Of a DNA stretch of 64,000 bases, positions 44,515 through 53,767 are shown one piece after another. Under the pieces are notes generated by a model that worked only from the letters and a program-made list of their open reading frames with translations, was not told the DNA's origin and made no database searches. This DNA comes from Pedobacter zeae (lineage in GTDB: Bacteria; Bacteroidota; Bacteroidia; Sphingobacteriales; Sphingobacteriaceae). The DNA lies in the NCBI RefSeq assembly GCF_014196715.1, contig NZ_JACIEF010000003.1:215874-279873 (forward strand). Direction: 5' to 3'. Position numbers and translations under genes: made by a program. Numbering within the stretch: the stretch's first letter is position 1; each line of letters opens with the position of its first letter.

Positions 44515-45675
44515 TTATGGGATGATCTCGAAAAGAAAAAACTGCTGTACCTGCGATTTTCCAAAATTATTGTCTACACAGAATATCAGGGAATAGTGTC
44601 CGTTTGCAAGTTTGGGGCCAAATGTTACCCCTTCAAAATTATCGATATGCCTGTTTAGCGTATCAAAATCGAAAAGCAGTTTCTTGATTAAAGGTTTTGG
44701 AGTTTTTTTTACGAACGATGTATTGTTCATCTCGTTTTCTGCACCGTTCAGATCAACCAGGTAAACTTTTAAAAAAGTATGGTCATCATGCCCTTTTGCC
44801 CAGGCCCTTTCCATCACCAAAAGGGTGTGATTGTTGATTGCTAATATCTCTGAGATGCCATTCACATTCCAGTCATTATCTACAGTGGGTTTTACGGGTA
44901 AAGCATCAAGATTATAGGCATATTGTGCTGTGTTCTTTTTAGTCGCCACATCGAACTTTAAAATCCGGGTTAAAGCCTGATCATAGCCAAAAGAAGATTG
45001 CGGCCCATCCTGGTATAAAGGTTCCTCTAAACTGGCATATAACGTTTTATAATGGTCGGCATAGGTTAAGCCTTCAAACAACGCATTTTTGCGTGGACCG
45101 CTTTCAGTTTTCGTAAAATGAAAGCCTGCAGGTAATGGTATGGTATCCAAAAACTTACCATCGGTAGAAATAAACGTTAAACTGGGCTGAACAATGGTCG
45201 TATCACCATTTTTAAACAACCGTTCGCCTTCGCTGCTCCAAATTAATTGCTTGGTAACCGGATTATAACGTACTGACTCGCCATCCGGTTTCACACTTTT
45301 ATCAGTGCCGTATTTGGGATATTGTTTTCCATTTGCCTGTAAAAGATAGGTAACGCCTGTTATCCGGATGGTATCAATTTTATTTTCTTTGAGGTCAAGC
45401 CGCGCAGTATAAATTCTTGCCGGACTAACCTGTGACGGATCATCGCTAATCAGATAATATTGATTGTTTGCTGCATCATAATCAATCCCCGATAAACCAC
45501 CAACCACCGAATTTTCGAAAACCGGGTTTAATGGCATAATGTACTCGTGCAGAAATTTAACCGACGAAATGCTGATTCCGTTCTGCCCAACCGCCACCTG
45601 TTTGGTTGCAGAGCATGATGATAGCAGAATTACCAAAAAAGCATAAACAAAAAAGAGCTGTGGTATGGCTTTCAA
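44515..45675 (-). CDS. Esterase-like activity of phytase family lipoprotein
   Basis: A 386-residue protein with a lipobox (LVILLSSCSA, Cys21) and a beta-propeller of the phytase-like esterase family: VVGGLSGIDYDAANNQYYLISDDPSQVSPARIYTARLDL, YNPVTKQLIWSSEGERL and ALFEGLTYADHYKTLYASLEEPL, ending GVTFGPKLANGHYSLIFCVDNNF. These proteins hydrolyse ester bonds of unknown substrates at the cell surface. It is 25 bp upstream of the HAD gene, so the two probably share a transcript. Confidence 0.8.
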   Translation of the reverse strand: MKAIPQLFFVYAFLVILLSSCSATKQVAVGQNGISISSVKFLHEYIMPLNPVFENSVVGGLSGIDYDAANNQYYLISDDPSQVSPARIYTARLDLKENKIDTIRITGVTYLLQANGKQYPKYGTDKSVKPDGESVRYNPVTKQLIWSSEGERLFKNGDTTIVQPSLTFISTDGKFLDTIPLPAGFHFTKTESGPRKNALFEGLTYADHYKTLYASLEEPLYQDGPQSSFGYDQALTRILKFDVATKKNTAQYAYNLDALPVKPTVDNDWNVNGISEILAINNHTLLVMERAWAKGHDDHTFLKVYLVDLNGAENEMNNTSFVKKTPKPLIKKLLFDFDTLNRHIDNFEGVTFGPKLANGHYSLIFCVDNNFGKSQVQQFFLFEIIP

Positions 45676-45918
45676 ATCTGAATGTTTAGGGTGTAAAAAT
45701 ATGGATTTTTGGCTGCCTGCAATACGTCACCCTGAATTTATTTCAAGGTCTCGCCGCTAACAATACACCAGTGTAAGATTTTTCTGTGGTGTTGGATATT
45801 TCCATCCGACACTCTTTGTTAACACCTGTATTTTCTCCGGATCAACCATCGTTTGGCACAAAACAAGAACAGCCAGATGTGTACCACCTGGCTGCACAAT
45901 AAGCGTATATAATTCTGC

Positions 45919-46719
45919 TTAAAACAATTTACCGATTACGCGGTAAGTGATGTTTGTTCCATCTACTATTTCTTCGTAGTAAACATCATCAGGCGAAACA
46001 AAATATTTTTCGTTTTTAATGGTTACTTCCCTGCATCCCTCTGGCAATTGATCAATAATATCACCTATTTGATGTGTATCGGCTGTGCCATCACCTGTAT
46101 TTAAAACACCATCTTTACCGGCAACTACATATACCGTTTTGCCATCGGCATTTTCTTTTTGGGTATAATAAACACCTTTATATTCGTAATAATCTACTCC
46201 GTTAATGGTTACCCTATTGGCATCAGATGGTAGATTCGGAACTTCGGCACCAACCGGTGGGGTTACCACTTCGTACTGATCGTTATTTTGCTGATAGAAT
46301 AATCCTCCGGAATAGTAAAATTGGTTCGGACCATACCAGAAAGGATAATAACCATAGGGCAACACATTGATTCTGAAGCCTAAAAACGGCCTGTAAAAAT
46401 TATAATAACTGTAGTATGGCCGGTAATAAGGTCTGCCAAAACCTACCCGGTATCCATAACCCGGCCTAAAAAAACCTGACCGGTAAGCCGGTCTGCTATA
46501 TCCATAGCTTGGACGGCCTGATCGGAAACCTGGCGAAAAACCACCTCTTCCAGGCGATACATGTGCAATAGAACCGCCACCCCTGGAACCGATGGAACCT
46601 GATCTTCCGCCACCTCCACCTCTTCCACCTCTTTGTGCAGAAACACTCTCTATACTCAAGGTTGTTACCATCGCTGCTGCAGCAAAAACAACCAATCCTC
46701 TTTTTAATAACCTGTTCAT
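45919..46719 (-). CDS. DUF6515 family exported protein, Gly/Arg-rich
   Basis: A 266-residue protein with a signal peptide (cut near SVSAQ, residue 29). The next 100 residues are low complexity, rich in Gly, Arg, Tyr and Ser (RGGRGGGGGRSGSIGSRGGG, PYYRPYYSYYNFYRP). The C-terminal part is two copies of a small domain around VTINGVDYYEYKGVYYTQ and VTIKNEKYFVSPDDVYYEE. Probably surface or periplasmic; function unknown. Genes of this kind are usual in the family. Between 45676 and 45918 there is a short CCCTGAATTTATTTCAAGG-type element and no gene. Confidence 0.78.
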   Translation of the reverse strand: MNRLLKRGLVVFAAAAMVTTLSIESVSAQRGGRGGGGGRSGSIGSRGGGSIAHVSPGRGGFSPGFRSGRPSYGYSRPAYRSGFFRPGYGYRVGFGRPYYRPYYSYYNFYRPFLGFRINVLPYGYYPFWYGPNQFYYSGGLFYQQNNDQYEVVTPPVGAEVPNLPSDANRVTINGVDYYEYKGVYYTQKENADGKTVYVVAGKDGVLNTGDGTADTHQIGDIIDQLPEGCREVTIKNEKYFVSPDDVYYEEIVDGTNITYRVIGKLF

Positions 46720-47062
46720 TTTTTTGTGTTTAACTCCGTTATCAATATGACGGTTAAAATTCTTAAAAGATTATCTCTTAACACGATTTAACTAAATTTT
46801 GATAAAGTAATGACGAAGAGCGGGTTATTTCGATGAAAATTAATAAAAGAAATGTGAATGTCTTCTATATTTCTGTTCATTACCAAATCCGAAGGCACAA
46901 ATTTTTGTACACCAGACCTCTTACCTCTGTCCTGACGTTCCATCTTCCATTTTACCTCTTCCATCTCACCTCCATTACTAACAAACCTTTTACGCGGTGT
47001 TTTTTTTAGAATCGTGTACGAATCTGCTATCTTTAAGTTTTATTCCTAAAAACTAAATTTAA
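46720..47062. other. Intergenic region, divergent promoters
   Basis: No gene. It separates the DUF6515 gene (minus) from the CocE-like gene (plus). A TATCTTTA box at 47028-47035 could be the -7 element of the downstream gene. The stretch 46900-46980 is rich in CTTCC/CCATC words with no structure I can define. Confidence 0.4.
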
Positions 47063-48934
47063 ATGAATTTCCCCAGAATTTTCAGTCTCCTGATCTGTTT
47101 ATTTATTTCTAATGAGCTGCTGGCCCAGCAGAGCGATTCGGCTTACGTTAGAGAGCATTACACCAAAATAGAACGCCAGATCCCCATGCGCGATGGGGTA
47201 AAGCTATTCACTTCTATTTATATACCTAAAGATCAATCCAAAAAATACCCATTTTTAATCAACCGTACACCTTACACGGTTGCTCCCTATGGCGAAGATA
47301 AATATAAGCTCAGTCTGGGTAATTTTCCGGCGATGATGCGGGAGGGATTTATTTTTGTTTATCAGGATGTTCGTGGCCGTTGGATGAGCGAAGGAACCTT
47401 TGCCGATATCCGTCCGCAGGTTACAGGTAAAAAATCCAAAACGGCAATTGATGAAAGTACCGACACCTACGATACCATCGACTGGCTGGTTAAAAATATA
47501 AAGGGCAATAATGGTAACGCCGGTATTTATGGCATTTCTTACCCGGGTTTTTACTCCACCACCTCATTGCCCAATGCCCACCCCGCGTTAAAAGCGGTTT
47601 CGCCACAAGCACCCGTTACCGATTGGTTTGTAGGTGATGACTTTCACCATCGTGGCACCTTATTTTTAATGGATGCATTCAGTTTTATGAGCAATTTTGG
47701 CGTTCCACGTCCAAAACCCATCACACCCGATAAAGGCCCTAAAGGTTTTAAGTTCCCTATTCAGGACAATTACCGTTTTTACCTGGAAGCCAGGTCAGTT
47801 AAAAATTTAAAAGACCGCTATTTTGCTGATAGCATTAAATTCTGGAACGATTTGTTTAAACATCCTGACCTCGATACATTCTGGAAAGCCCGTTTAATTA
47901 CCCCGCACCTAACCAATGTTAAACCTGCAGTTATGGTTGTTGGCGGTTTCTTCGATGCCGAAGATGCCTATGGAACATTTGCCACTTATAAAGCCATCGA
48001 GAAACAAAACCCAAAAGCCAATAATATCCTGGTTGCGGGCCCATGGTTTCATGGTGGCTGGGTACGCAGCGATGGGTCTTACCTGGGTGATATTAATTTT
48101 GGCAAAACCACCAGTATCGATTATCAGCAACAATACGAACTGCCTTTCTTTAAACATTACTTAAAAGGTGAAGGCGATTTTAATCCTGCAGAAGCCAATA
48201 TCTTTGTAACCGGAAGCAATGAATGGAAAAAATTCAGCACCTGGCCACCACAGGAAACAGAAACTAAAAACCTGTATTTACACCCTAATGGAAAACTGGC
48301 ATTTGAAAAAGTAGGCCGTACCGATAGCTGGGATGAATATGTGAGCGATCCGAATAATCCGGTACCTTATCAGGATGGCGTTCAGGCCAGGCGCACCCGC
48401 GAGTACATGATTGATGATCAGCGATTTGCATCCCGCAGGCCCGATGTAAAAACTTACCAAACCGATGTGTTGACGGAAGATATTACTTTAACCGGCCCCG
48501 TTTTGGCCAACTTAGTCGTTTCTACTACCGGAACAGATGCCGATTACGTGGTAAAACTGATCGATGTATACCCTGAAGATGCACCCAACCCCGTACCTAA
48601 TCCAAAAAACCTGATTATGGGTGGTTATGAAATGCTGGTACGCGGCGAAATTATGAGGGGCAAGTACCGCAACAGTTTCGAAAAGCCTGAGCCATTTGTG
48701 CCGGGAGCCATCACCAAGGTTAACTATCCTTTGCCTGATGTAGCCCACACCTTTAAAAAAGGCCACAAAATCATGATCCAGATCCAGAACTCATGGTTTC
48801 CTCTGGCCGATCGTAACCCACAAAAGTTCATGGATATTTACCAGGCAGAACCCGGCGACTTCCAGAAAGCGACCCATAAAATTTACCATGATACCTTTAA
48901 CAGTTCGTTTATTACGGTTTCAGTGTTAAAATAA
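47063..48934 (+). CDS. CocE/NonD (S15) hydrolase, exported, copy 1
   Basis: A 623-residue alpha/beta hydrolase with a signal peptide (cut near LLAQQ, residue 22). The catalytic Ser is Ser159 in GIYGISYPGF; the Asp and His come from the VVGGFFDAED and PWFHGGW regions. IPMRDGVKLFTSIYIPKD is the X-Pro dipeptidyl-peptidase/cocaine-esterase signature, and the C-terminus (from about 450) is the jelly-roll domain. Family members hydrolyse N-terminal dipeptides, N-acyl amides or esters; substrate unknown. Its paralogue follows, with the same direction and the M1 peptidase after that. Confidence 0.85.
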   Translation: MNFPRIFSLLICLFISNELLAQQSDSAYVREHYTKIERQIPMRDGVKLFTSIYIPKDQSKKYPFLINRTPYTVAPYGEDKYKLSLGNFPAMMREGFIFVYQDVRGRWMSEGTFADIRPQVTGKKSKTAIDESTDTYDTIDWLVKNIKGNNGNAGIYGISYPGFYSTTSLPNAHPALKAVSPQAPVTDWFVGDDFHHRGTLFLMDAFSFMSNFGVPRPKPITPDKGPKGFKFPIQDNYRFYLEARSVKNLKDRYFADSIKFWNDLFKHPDLDTFWKARLITPHLTNVKPAVMVVGGFFDAEDAYGTFATYKAIEKQNPKANNILVAGPWFHGGWVRSDGSYLGDINFGKTTSIDYQQQYELPFFKHYLKGEGDFNPAEANIFVTGSNEWKKFSTWPPQETETKNLYLHPNGKLAFEKVGRTDSWDEYVSDPNNPVPYQDGVQARRTREYMIDDQRFASRRPDVKTYQTDVLTEDITLTGPVLANLVVSTTGTDADYVVKLIDVYPEDAPNPVPNPKNLIMGGYEMLVRGEIMRGKYRNSFEKPEPFVPGAITKVNYPLPDVAHTFKKGHKIMIQIQNSWFPLADRNPQKFMDIYQAEPGDFQKATHKIYHDTFNSSFITVSVLK

Positions 48935-48939
48935 ATACG

Positions 48940-48971
48940 CTTCCCGGTTCGTGCCAGCACGAACCGGGAAG
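48940..48971. terminator. Perfect hairpin between the CocE genes
   Basis: A 15-bp perfect stem CTTCCCGGTTCGTGC with GCACGAACCGGGAAG and a 2-nt apex, 6 bp after the first gene's stop. There is no T run, so it may be an RNA-processing or mRNA-stabilising hairpin instead of a terminator. Confidence 0.55.
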
Positions 48972-49093
48972 ATAAGATCGGACTCAAATAAATAATTTAA
49001 ATACTAACTTTAATCTCAAAAAAATAAACATAACAACCGCCATGGTTCGTTTCTCCACGAATCAAAGCAGGCCAACTTACTTATTCTTAAAAA

Positions 49094-50959
49094 ATGAAAT
49101 ATTTTAAACTCCTTATTATCCTGCTTTCGGCATCTTCTGCCTTTGCCCAAAGCGATGCAAATTACCCCAAAGCTAACTATACCAAAAAAGAAGTTTACAT
49201 TCCCATGCGCGATGGAGTTAAACTTTTTACCGCCATTTATATCCCTAAAGATGCTGCCGGGAATAAAAAATACCCGATAATTATGCAGCGTACCTGTTAC
49301 AGTGTGGCTCCTTATGGCGAAGATAAATTTCCTGCCCGCTTAGGCCCGTCAGAACTGATGATGAAAGAAGGCTACATTGTAGTTTATCAGGATGTACGCG
49401 GTCGCTGGAAAAGTGAAGGTACCTGGACCAACATGACACCTGTAATCGACAATAAAAAGACGAAAAAAGAGGTAGATGAAGGCTCTGATACCTACGACAC
49501 CATCGATTGGCTGGTTAAAAATGTAGCCAACAACAACGGCAAGGTTGGCCAGTGGGGAATTTCTTACCCTGGTTTTTACACCGCAGCAGGTATTTTAAGC
49601 AACCACCCCGCTTTAAAAGCTTCTTCACCACAGGCACCGATTTCTGATTTCTTTTTTGACGATTTCCATCACAACGGCGCTTTTTTACAAAGTTACTTTT
49701 CTACCTTCCCGGTATTTGGCATCCAGAAAACCGACACCACTTCTAAACCCTGGTACAACCATCAGTTAATTAACCCTAAAACCAAAGATGGATACCAGTT
49801 TGCATTAGATCTTGGTCCTTTAACCAATGCCGACAAATATTATAAAAACAACTTTTTCTGGCAGGAAACGGTTAACCATCCTAATTACGATGAGTTTTGG
49901 CAAAAACGTGGCCTGCTTAAACACTATGGCACCATTAAACCTGCTGTAATGGTGGTTGGCGGTTGGTACGATGCCGAAGATTTATCGGGTCCGTTAAACA
50001 TTTACAAAACCATCGAAAAGAAAAACCCCAATGCCTATAATACCATCGTAATGGGACCTTTTGGCCATGGAAGATGGAGTCGTGAAACCGGTCATACCAT
50101 GCATAGTAACGTGTATTTTGGCGATAGCATTGCTACATTCTACCAAAAAAACATCGAAGCCAAATTCTTTAATCACTTTTTAAAAGGCAACGGCGACCAA
50201 AACACTGGCTTGCCTGAAGCTTACATGTTCGATACCGGTAAAAAAGAATGGGAAACCTTTAGCAAATGGCCTGCTGAAAAAGCCAGCAAACAAAAACTAT
50301 ATTTAGGTGCCGATGGCAAACTGAGCATGACGGCTCCAACCACAGCAGGCTCCATTAATTACATCAGCGATCCGCTAAAACCAGTTCCATACACTGAAGA
50401 TTTAACCACCACACTTGGTTTTACGCCACACAATTATATGAGCGAAGATCAGCGCTTTGCTGGTCGCCGCCCTGATGTTCTGGTTTTCCAAACCGATGTT
50501 CTGGATAACGATATCACTTTAGGGGGTGAAATCATGTCGCACCTTAAAATTGCAACTACCGGTACCGATGCCGATTTTATTGTGAAGTTAATTGATGTGT
50601 ATCCTGCTGATGAACCGAACAACCCTTACATGCCTAATAAAAACATCATTTTAAGCAACTACTGGCAAATGGTACGTTCGGAGGTAATGCCGGCACGTTT
50701 CCGTAACAGTTTCGAAAAACCAGAGGCTTTGGTAGCTAACCAAAAAACTGATGTAAATTTCAGGCTGCAGGATGTATTGCATACCTTTAAAAAAGGGCAC
50801 CGCATCATGATTCAGGTACAAAGTACAGCTTTCCCATTATTTGCCCGTAACCCGCAAAAATTTGTAGATAATCCATATAAAGCAACCGAAGCCGACTACA
50901 TTAAAGCCACGCAAACCGTTTTTAACGATAGCTTTATCGAAGTTGATGTCATTAAATAG
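49094..50959 (+). CDS. CocE/NonD (S15) hydrolase, exported, copy 2
   Basis: A 621-residue paralogue of the preceding protein, alignable along its whole length (IPMRDGVKLFTAIYIPKD, GQWGISYPGF with Ser157, VVGGWYDAED, PFGHGRW). Signal peptide cut near FAQS, residue 19. The clear similarity shows an older tandem duplication; the specificity pocket loop before the His differs. Exported to the periplasm or outside. Its 5' region is A/T rich without a strong promoter, so it may depend on readthrough from copy 1. Confidence 0.85.
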   Translation: MKYFKLLIILLSASSAFAQSDANYPKANYTKKEVYIPMRDGVKLFTAIYIPKDAAGNKKYPIIMQRTCYSVAPYGEDKFPARLGPSELMMKEGYIVVYQDVRGRWKSEGTWTNMTPVIDNKKTKKEVDEGSDTYDTIDWLVKNVANNNGKVGQWGISYPGFYTAAGILSNHPALKASSPQAPISDFFFDDFHHNGAFLQSYFSTFPVFGIQKTDTTSKPWYNHQLINPKTKDGYQFALDLGPLTNADKYYKNNFFWQETVNHPNYDEFWQKRGLLKHYGTIKPAVMVVGGWYDAEDLSGPLNIYKTIEKKNPNAYNTIVMGPFGHGRWSRETGHTMHSNVYFGDSIATFYQKNIEAKFFNHFLKGNGDQNTGLPEAYMFDTGKKEWETFSKWPAEKASKQKLYLGADGKLSMTAPTTAGSINYISDPLKPVPYTEDLTTTLGFTPHNYMSEDQRFAGRRPDVLVFQTDVLDNDITLGGEIMSHLKIATTGTDADFIVKLIDVYPADEPNNPYMPNKNIILSNYWQMVRSEVMPARFRNSFEKPEALVANQKTDVNFRLQDVLHTFKKGHRIMIQVQSTAFPLFARNPQKFVDNPYKATEADYIKATQTVFNDSFIEVDVIK

Positions 50960-50964
50960 ATGCC

Positions 50965-50988
50965 TGCCCGCGTTTCTAAACGCGGGCA
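50965..50988. terminator. Perfect hairpin after CocE copy 2
   Basis: An 11-bp perfect stem TGCCCGCGTTT with AAACGCGGGCA and loop CT, directly after the second hydrolase. A second small palindrome AATCGTTTTAAACGATT follows at 50998-51014. Weak T run. Confidence 0.5.
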
Positions 50989-51025
50989 TAAATAACCAAT
51001 CGTTTTAAACGATTAATCAAATACA

Positions 51026-52678
51026 ATGAAAAAACTATTTACCATTTTAGCGCTTGCCTGCAGCATTTCAGGTTTGCAGGCCCAAATGCTGGGCAAAAAC
51101 CAGGTCAACTCGCGTGCCGACAGCCTGCGTGGAACCCTCACGCCACTGCGTACCTGTTACGATATCAATTACTACCACTTAGATGTGAAAATCGATATCG
51201 ACCAAAAATCGGTTAGCGGCAGTAACGAATTTGCTTTCACTGCTACACAGGATTTTACCAAACTGCAGTTCGATCTTTTCGATAACCTTAAAGTAGAAAA
51301 GGTGCTGTACAAAGGTACCGAACTCCCATTTAAAAGAGAATACAATGCTGTTTTTGTAACCTTCCCTAAGGCGGTAAGAAAAGGGAGCAAAGATAGGTTC
51401 ACGGTTTTTTATTCGGGTAATCCCATTGTAGCTAAAACACCACCCTGGGATGGCGGTTTCATCTTCAAGAAAGACAGTGCGGGCAACCCTTTTGTTTCGG
51501 TGGCCTGCCAGGGCTTAGGAGCCAGTGTATGGTGGCCAAATAAAGATCACCAGAGCGACGAGGTAGACAGTATGCTGATCAGTATTACCGTTCCAAATAC
51601 TTTACAGGAAATATCCAATGGCAGGTTAAGGAATACGGTTGATAAGCCCGACGGATACAAACAGTACAACTGGTTTGTGGCTAACCCCATCAACAACTAC
51701 GATGTAACTTTTTACATTGGCAAATATGCCCACTGGCAGGATAGTTATGCTGGCGAAAACGGCAACCTTACGATCGATTACTGGGCCCTGCAAACCGACA
51801 GTGCCAAAGCACGGCCACACTGGGATGCCGATGTTAAACCCATGCTAAAATGCTTTGAGTATTGGTTTGGCCCTTATCCCTGGTATAAAGATGGCTACAA
51901 ACTGGTACAGGCACCACACCTCGGTATGGAACACCAAAGTGCTGTAGCTTATGGCAACCAGTTTAAACAGGGCTATTTAGGAAGAGATTTGAGCGGTACC
52001 GGACATGGTTTAAAATGGGACTTCATTACCATCCACGAAAGCGGTCATGAGTGGTTTGGCAATAACATTACCTCGAAAGATATTGCCGATATGTGGGTTC
52101 ATGAAGGTTTTACCAACTACTCTGAAGTTTTGTTTACCGAATGTACCGAAAATAAAGCAGCAGCTGATGAATACGTTATCGGGTTACAAAAAATTATCCA
52201 GAACGATGTTCCGGTTATTGGCCCTTACGGTGTAAATAAGGAAGGTTCTGGTGATATGTATCCTAAAGGCGCCAACCTGATCAGCATCATCCGCCAGCTA
52301 ATTAATAACGATGAGAAATTCAGGCAGATATTACGGGGTTTAAACAAAACTTTTTATCATCAAACGGTTACCACAGCACAAATTGAGCAGTATATCGCCA
52401 AACAGAGTGGCTTAAAGCTCGATAAAATATTCGATCAGTATTTACGTCACACTAAGATTCCCGTACTCGAATATAAGATCAGTAACCACACGTTGTCTTA
52501 CCGTTGGGTAACCGATGTTAAAGGTTTTGATATGCCGGTACGCGTAACTTTAAAAGCCGGTGCTTATTCTTTAATTAAACCGGCTAACGATTGGAAAACC
52601 ATTCCGGTAGATACCAGCATAACTGCCGAAAACTTTAAACACGATCCGCTTTTTTATATAGCGATAAAAAAAGGATAA
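51026..52678 (+). CDS. M1-family metallopeptidase, exported
   Basis: A 550-residue zinc peptidase with a signal peptide (cut near LQAQ, residue 20). The zinc site is HESGHEW (His337, Glu338, His341) with Glu360 in WVHEGFTNYSE, i.e. HExxH-x18-E; the exopeptidase loop GMEHQS is at 300-305. It is about 100 residues shorter than full M1 aminopeptidases of the same type, lacking the long C-terminal helical domain. It likely removes N-terminal residues from peptides outside the cytoplasm. Downstream of two S15 hydrolases, it suggests a peptide-use locus. Confidence 0.88.
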   Translation: MKKLFTILALACSISGLQAQMLGKNQVNSRADSLRGTLTPLRTCYDINYYHLDVKIDIDQKSVSGSNEFAFTATQDFTKLQFDLFDNLKVEKVLYKGTELPFKREYNAVFVTFPKAVRKGSKDRFTVFYSGNPIVAKTPPWDGGFIFKKDSAGNPFVSVACQGLGASVWWPNKDHQSDEVDSMLISITVPNTLQEISNGRLRNTVDKPDGYKQYNWFVANPINNYDVTFYIGKYAHWQDSYAGENGNLTIDYWALQTDSAKARPHWDADVKPMLKCFEYWFGPYPWYKDGYKLVQAPHLGMEHQSAVAYGNQFKQGYLGRDLSGTGHGLKWDFITIHESGHEWFGNNITSKDIADMWVHEGFTNYSEVLFTECTENKAAADEYVIGLQKIIQNDVPVIGPYGVNKEGSGDMYPKGANLISIIRQLINNDEKFRQILRGLNKTFYHQTVTTAQIEQYIAKQSGLKLDKIFDQYLRHTKIPVLEYKISNHTLSYRWVTDVKGFDMPVRVTLKAGAYSLIKPANDWKTIPVDTSITAENFKHDPLFYIAIKKG

Positions 52679-52695
52679 TGATTTACCTTTAGGTG

Positions 52696-52719
52696 AGGTC
52701 AGATGTTACCATCTGACCT
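52696..52719. terminator. Hairpin after the M1 peptidase gene
   Basis: A 10-bp perfect stem AGGTCAGATG with CATCTGACCT and loop TTAC, 18 bp after the stop codon. No T run. Confidence 0.5.
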
Positions 52720-52858
52720 TAATCCTCAGTTCTGAGTTAGCTATTACTAGCTGACGCCACTCAGTAAATCAGCATGATATTTTTCAATTTATGCAACTTT
52801 TTGGCTAAACCTGCGTCTTATTTTCAAAACGCATTATTCATTATCAAAATCTATAACC

Positions 52859-53590
52859 ATGAAAAAATTGTTTGCCCTTTTATTAGCCGCATCAACTTTA
52901 ACTTCAGGCATTGGTATAACTGCTTCAGCACATACTAAACCGGGTACAGCACCCCATCAAAAAGACGATAGAGAGGTAAAAAACTTCAACGGTGTTGCCT
53001 CTGCGGGCCCCATTAATGTAATTGTGACTTTGGGTAACACCGAAAGCTGCCGTTTAGAAGGTGATGCTGATGCACTTGCCACAATTGTGACCGAGGTTAA
53101 AGGCAACGTTTTGGTAATCCGCCCGCAAACCAGCATCAGAAGCTGGTCTAATAAATATGAGGGTAAAAAAATTACCGCTTATGTAACGGCAAAAGAACTG
53201 GCCAGCTTAACAGTGAGTGGCGATGGCAGTTTAACGGTTAACGGAAAAATCAGTACAGGCAGCTTAACTACCACCGTTAGTGGTTCAGGAAATATCAAAG
53301 CTTCGGCCGACGTAAATAACTATAGCGGTGTAATCAGCGGTTCGGGTTCGATCAACATTACCGGTGGCGCCGATCATGCCAAAGTGGTCATCAGCAGCTC
53401 TGGTACTTTAGCAGGTAAATCTTTTGCTGTAAAAACATTATCTACTACCATTAGCGGATCGGGCACAGTTAACATTGCGGTAGATGAAAGCATCAGGGCC
53501 GTAATCAGTGGTTCTGGCAGCGTAAATTATTCCGGCAACCCAACCGTTGATAAAACGGTAATCGGATCAGGAAAAGTAAGAAAAGTATAA
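52859..53590 (+). CDS. Head-GIN domain (DUF2807) exported protein
   Basis: A 243-residue protein with a signal peptide (about residues 1-25). From about residue 40 it matches the head-GIN/DUF2807 domain: VKNFNGVASAGPINVIVTLGNTESCRLEGDADALATIV, then a right-handed beta-helix-like repeat with SGDGSLTVNGK, SGSGNIKASAD, SGSGSINITGG and SGSGSVNYSGNP. Periplasmic or surface; role unknown, possibly adhesion-like. A terminator follows. Confidence 0.83.
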   Translation: MKKLFALLLAASTLTSGIGITASAHTKPGTAPHQKDDREVKNFNGVASAGPINVIVTLGNTESCRLEGDADALATIVTEVKGNVLVIRPQTSIRSWSNKYEGKKITAYVTAKELASLTVSGDGSLTVNGKISTGSLTTTVSGSGNIKASADVNNYSGVISGSGSINITGGADHAKVVISSSGTLAGKSFAVKTLSTTISGSGTVNIAVDESIRAVISGSGSVNYSGNPTVDKTVIGSGKVRKV

Positions 53591-53613
53591 TGCTAATAAA
53601 GTCCTGATTGAAG

Positions 53614-53647
53614 AACGTCCCTGCGCAATCAGGGACGTTTTTTTTTT
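53614..53647 (+). terminator. Terminator of the head-GIN gene
   Basis: ACGTCCCTG, loop CGCAAT, CAGGGACGT and a run of ten T's. A strong intrinsic terminator. Confidence 0.9.
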
Positions 53648-53767
53648 GCAACCGGGAGAAATCAGCATATTCTCCTTAAATAATACTACCCATCGTTTCA
53701 AGTAGATTGTATCATATATTTTAACAATAATATCTCCCACTATATCCAAAACATGCTACATTTAGGC

